Shown one piece after another: positions 62,334-64,000 of a stretch of DNA of 64,000 nucleotides; position 1 is the stretch's first letter; each line of letters starts with the position of its first letter. The position numbers and the translations under genes are program-made. The notes beneath the pieces are model-generated. The model saw only the letters and a list, made by a program, of their open reading frames with translations, had not been told where the DNA came from and did no database searches. The stretch lies in the NCBI GenBank assembly GCA_027063305.1, contig JAMORY010000033.1, forward strand, positions 19,367 through 83,366, written 5' to 3'. The stretch comes from Sulfurovum sp. (lineage in GTDB: Bacteria; Campylobacterota; Campylobacteria; Campylobacterales; Sulfurovaceae).

Positions 62334-63146
62334 CTACTGATTTACAAGCTCCTGATACCACTCTTTGACCGTTCTTTCACTCATTCGAGAAAGAAGCTTT
62401 GCTTTAACCTTAGGAGGAATATCTGCATGATATATTTCCGAGAATGTAAGTACTGGTGTATCATCATACACACCATGCACAACAGCAACCCACTCCCCTC
62501 GTATTGTCTCTTTTGAGAGCTGTTCGTACAAAGTACGGACACTTCCACGATAATAATGCTGATAGCGTTTACTGATCTCTTTTGCTAAAAACAACTCACG
62601 GTCAGGATCAATGGTCATCATCTCTTCCAAAAGCTTCTCTAAACGATGCGGAGCTTCGTAAAGAACTGTATTGTACGCACTGGACATCAACTCTTCCAGT
62701 GCACTGGAACGCTCCTTACCTTTATGAGGCAAGAATGCATAAAAGAGGAATTTCCCCTCTTCAAAACCAGATGCTGCATAGGCTGTAGTAACCGCTGATG
62801 GACCAGGCAGTACATCATAGTCAATACTATGTTCTTGACAATAAGCAACAAGCAATTGACCAGGGTCAGAAATAACAGGCATTCCTGCATCACTTACATA
62901 TACTACTTCCTTATCTGTCAAGATACTTCCATACTCTTCAAGTCGTGCTTTACCGTTATGTTCATTAAAGGAAATAAACTCTGCGTCAGGATAACACATA
63001 CCAAAACGCTCTTCTAAAAGCTTTAGTAAATGTTTTGTATTACGGGTATCTTCACAAAAAAAGAGTTCTGCTTGTTCAAAAAGCTTTAGTGCACGAATTG
63101 TAATATCTTGGGGATTACCGATAGGTGTAGGAATAAAAGTAAGCAT
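62334..63146 (-). CDS. rsmI: 16S rRNA (cytidine1402-2'-O)-methyltransferase RsmI
   Basis: 270 aa of the tetrapyrrole methylase superfamily. TPIGNPQDITIRALKLFEQAELFFCEDTRNT at the N-terminus, VYVSDAGMPVISDPGQLL, GPSAVTTAYAASGF and LYEAPHRLEKLLEEM are present in order (motifs shown in short form). It lies between rpmE and rlmB on the same strand, the usual order in this phylum. Confidence 0.95.
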   Translation of the reverse strand: MLTFIPTPIGNPQDITIRALKLFEQAELFFCEDTRNTKHLLKLLEERFGMCYPDAEFISFNEHNGKARLEEYGSILTDKEVVYVSDAGMPVISDPGQLLVAYCQEHSIDYDVLPGPSAVTTAYAASGFEEGKFLFYAFLPHKGKERSSALEELMSSAYNTVLYEAPHRLEKLLEEMMTIDPDRELFLAKEISKRYQHYYRGSVRTLYEQLSKETIRGEWVAVVHGVYDDTPVLTFSEIYHADIPPKVKAKLLSRMSERTVKEWYQELVNQ

Positions 63147-63200
63147 TGGTGCCTAATGAGTTAAAATGTTATCTGAAGCCGAAGCTTCAGAAAAGGTGGT

Positions 63201-63401
63201 TTAGCTAAGTTTATATTTGTTTTTAAACTTCTCTACTCTACCGGCAGCATCGACGATCTTCTCAGAACCTGTAAAGAACGGGTGACACTCATTACAAATA
63301 TCGATTGACATTTCCGGCTTGTTAGATTTTACTTCAAACTCGTTTCCACAAGCACACTTTACTTTACATTCCATATAGTCAGGGTGAATACCTTTTCTCA
63401 T
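63201..63401 (-). CDS. rpmE: 50S ribosomal protein L31, zinc-binding (C+) form
   Basis: 66 aa. Zn ligands are in [10 protein letters not shown] and [12 protein letters not shown], giving the four-Cys form. It starts [14 protein letters not shown] at 63399-63401, after a long structured leader. rsmI follows 54 bp downstream on the same strand. The zinc form usually dominates when zinc is plentiful. Confidence 0.95.
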   Translation of the reverse strand: MRKGIHPDYMECKVKCACGNEFEVKSNKPEMSIDICNECHPFFTGSEKIVDAAGRVEKFKNKYKLS

Positions 63402-63572
63402 CTTGAGACCTTTTAAATAGTTATTTTTAAACGCAAACAGTTGCGTAAGTGACCTCAAGGGTCAATAATTGATGACAGGCAACTAACCTGTTCTAGCCTT
63501 CGGCTCTTCCATACCTTGCGGTAGGGTCGTTGCAACAGTCTTAGCTGAGACAACTTTTAGGGCAGTATTATA
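63402..63572 (-). promoter_or_regulatory. rpmE promoter and structured 5' leader (candidate L31 autoregulatory element)
   Basis: TATAAT (63567-63572 on the minus strand) sets a start near 63560, giving a leader of about 159 nt. It can form a run of hairpins: ACGCAA/TTGCGT (63431-63446), GACC/GGTC (63451-63463), ACAGG/CCTGT (63475-63491), AGCC/GGCT (63495-63505), TACC/GGTA with a GNRA-type loop (63512-63523) and GTCTTAG/CTGAGAC (about 63538-63551). Ribosomal protein leaders that bind L31 are known in other phyla. Confidence 0.5.
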
Positions 63573-63616
63573 CCCAGAAAATTTTAAAATAATTTGAACC
63601 CATTAAGAACTAAAAC

Positions 63617-63826
63617 TTAATGCCCATCCATATACGTCGGATAGATAAACTTCTCCTCTATCTCTACTCTTTTGGTCAATACCTTACCAACGGTACCAAG
63701 ATCCGAAAGAAACACATCCTTATTACGCTTATAGTTCTCCCAATCTGAATATTTTTTACTAAAGAACTTAACCTCTTTTAAAATATCCCCCATATTTTCT
63801 TGTAAGGCTTTTAAATGTTCTAAATG
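63617..63826 (-). pseudogene. C-terminal remnant of a possible hemerythrin-like protein
   Basis: A 69-codon open stretch with no start after a TAG (63827-63829). It reads HLEHLKALQENMGDILKEV and ends LTKRVEIEEKFIYPTYMDGH, a helix pattern like the C-terminal part of HHE hemerythrin domains (E-E-x-x-F/L-P). In the TAG position a Gln codon CAG would extend the helix. The region before it has no open frame, so it looks like decayed coding DNA. The family call is weak. Confidence 0.35.
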
Positions 63827-63829
63827 CTA

Positions 63830-64000
63830 AGCATCATGGTATGAAGTATTTTTCGAAGAATTTGCTAAGGAATTAGCGGCGTAATTGAGGTGAAATTGCA
63901 CTTGTGATTTGAATGGGCGTGATAAAAAGCTGGTAATACATTGAAGAGCATAAAATTAACAGTGAAGTGATAAGAAGTATTGGGATCAATTGTAAGAGTG
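63830..64000. other. AT-rich end stretch with no recognisable gene
   Basis: No open frame, RNA gene or repeat could be supported here. Confidence 0.5.

Noticed and set aside
63402..63572. The rpmE leader as SRP (4.5S) RNA, 6S RNA or a tRNA
   Set aside because: It forms several short hairpins, lacks the SRP GGAAGGAAGCA-type core and a tRNA cloverleaf, and runs directly into rpmE.

Overview
The window reads as a chromosomal segment of a denitrifying Campylobacterota (Epsilonproteobacteria), most like the Sulfurovum/Sulfurimonas group of chemolithotrophs. The reasons are the napA-napG gene order, a cytochrome cd1 nitrite reductase with a cNor-type NO reductase, many small c-type cytochromes, two five-haem cytochromes, and housekeeping genes (rpmE-rsmI-rlmB, hom, hisIE, purF) of the type found in that phylum. 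The genus is an inference. No rRNA, tRNA or CRISPR array was seen.

0-15 kb, nitrate and nitrite respiration with haem d1 assembly: the nap operon (napG start, napA) lies on the minus strand, followed by a DUF59 protein, an NnrS-like membrane protein, a DUF2249 protein and a sirohaem-branch dehydrogenase. A fused sirohaem decarboxylase (NirDL type) is divergent. Then come a Crp/Fnr regulator, cobA/nirE, nirJ and a NirC-like cytochrome. A damaged-looking run of small membrane ORFs, an MscS channel, moeA and a five-haem cytochrome follow.

15-32 kb, mixed: PAP2 phosphatase, a 274 bp MITE-like element with 30 bp inverted ends and TTAA flanks, an RND efflux operon, a di-haem peroxidase divergent from a monohaem cytochrome, AraC and SDR genes, nrdB, a di-haem lipoprotein cytochrome, and two exported hydrolases.

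31-43 kb, second denitrification block: nirF, a broken trkH and trkA pair, a second five-haem cytochrome, nirS, a 49 aa membrane protein, norB, norC, and several unknown membrane proteins.

43-52 kb and 55-64 kb, housekeeping: ilvE, a prohibitin-like protein, hisIE, purF, dapB, trxB, trxA, formate dehydrogenase alpha subunit, yajQ, hom, an aminotransferase, rlmB, rsmI and rpmE with a structured leader.

52-55.4 kb, an AT-rich accessory insert: an ORF6N protein and a tightly overlapping five-gene cassette (two ribbon-helix-helix-like proteins, a PD-(D/E)XK nuclease candidate, a free-standing FtsK-gamma-like DNA-binding protein and an unknown protein). This is the best candidate for an undescribed system.

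The denitrification genes appear to be tied together by FNR/NNR-type boxes (TTGAT-N4-ATCAA and close variants). In most cases a -10 hexamer starts 29.5-30.5 bp from the box centre, the geometry of class II activation. The boxes cover nap, the NnrS-like operon, nirDL, nirC-nirJ-cobA, the first five-haem cytochrome, the 24.2 kb cytochrome, nirF, the nor-nir block and an uncharacterised divergent gene pair at 42.2-42.9 kb. That makes the unknown genes in these units likely partners in NO or nitrite metabolism.
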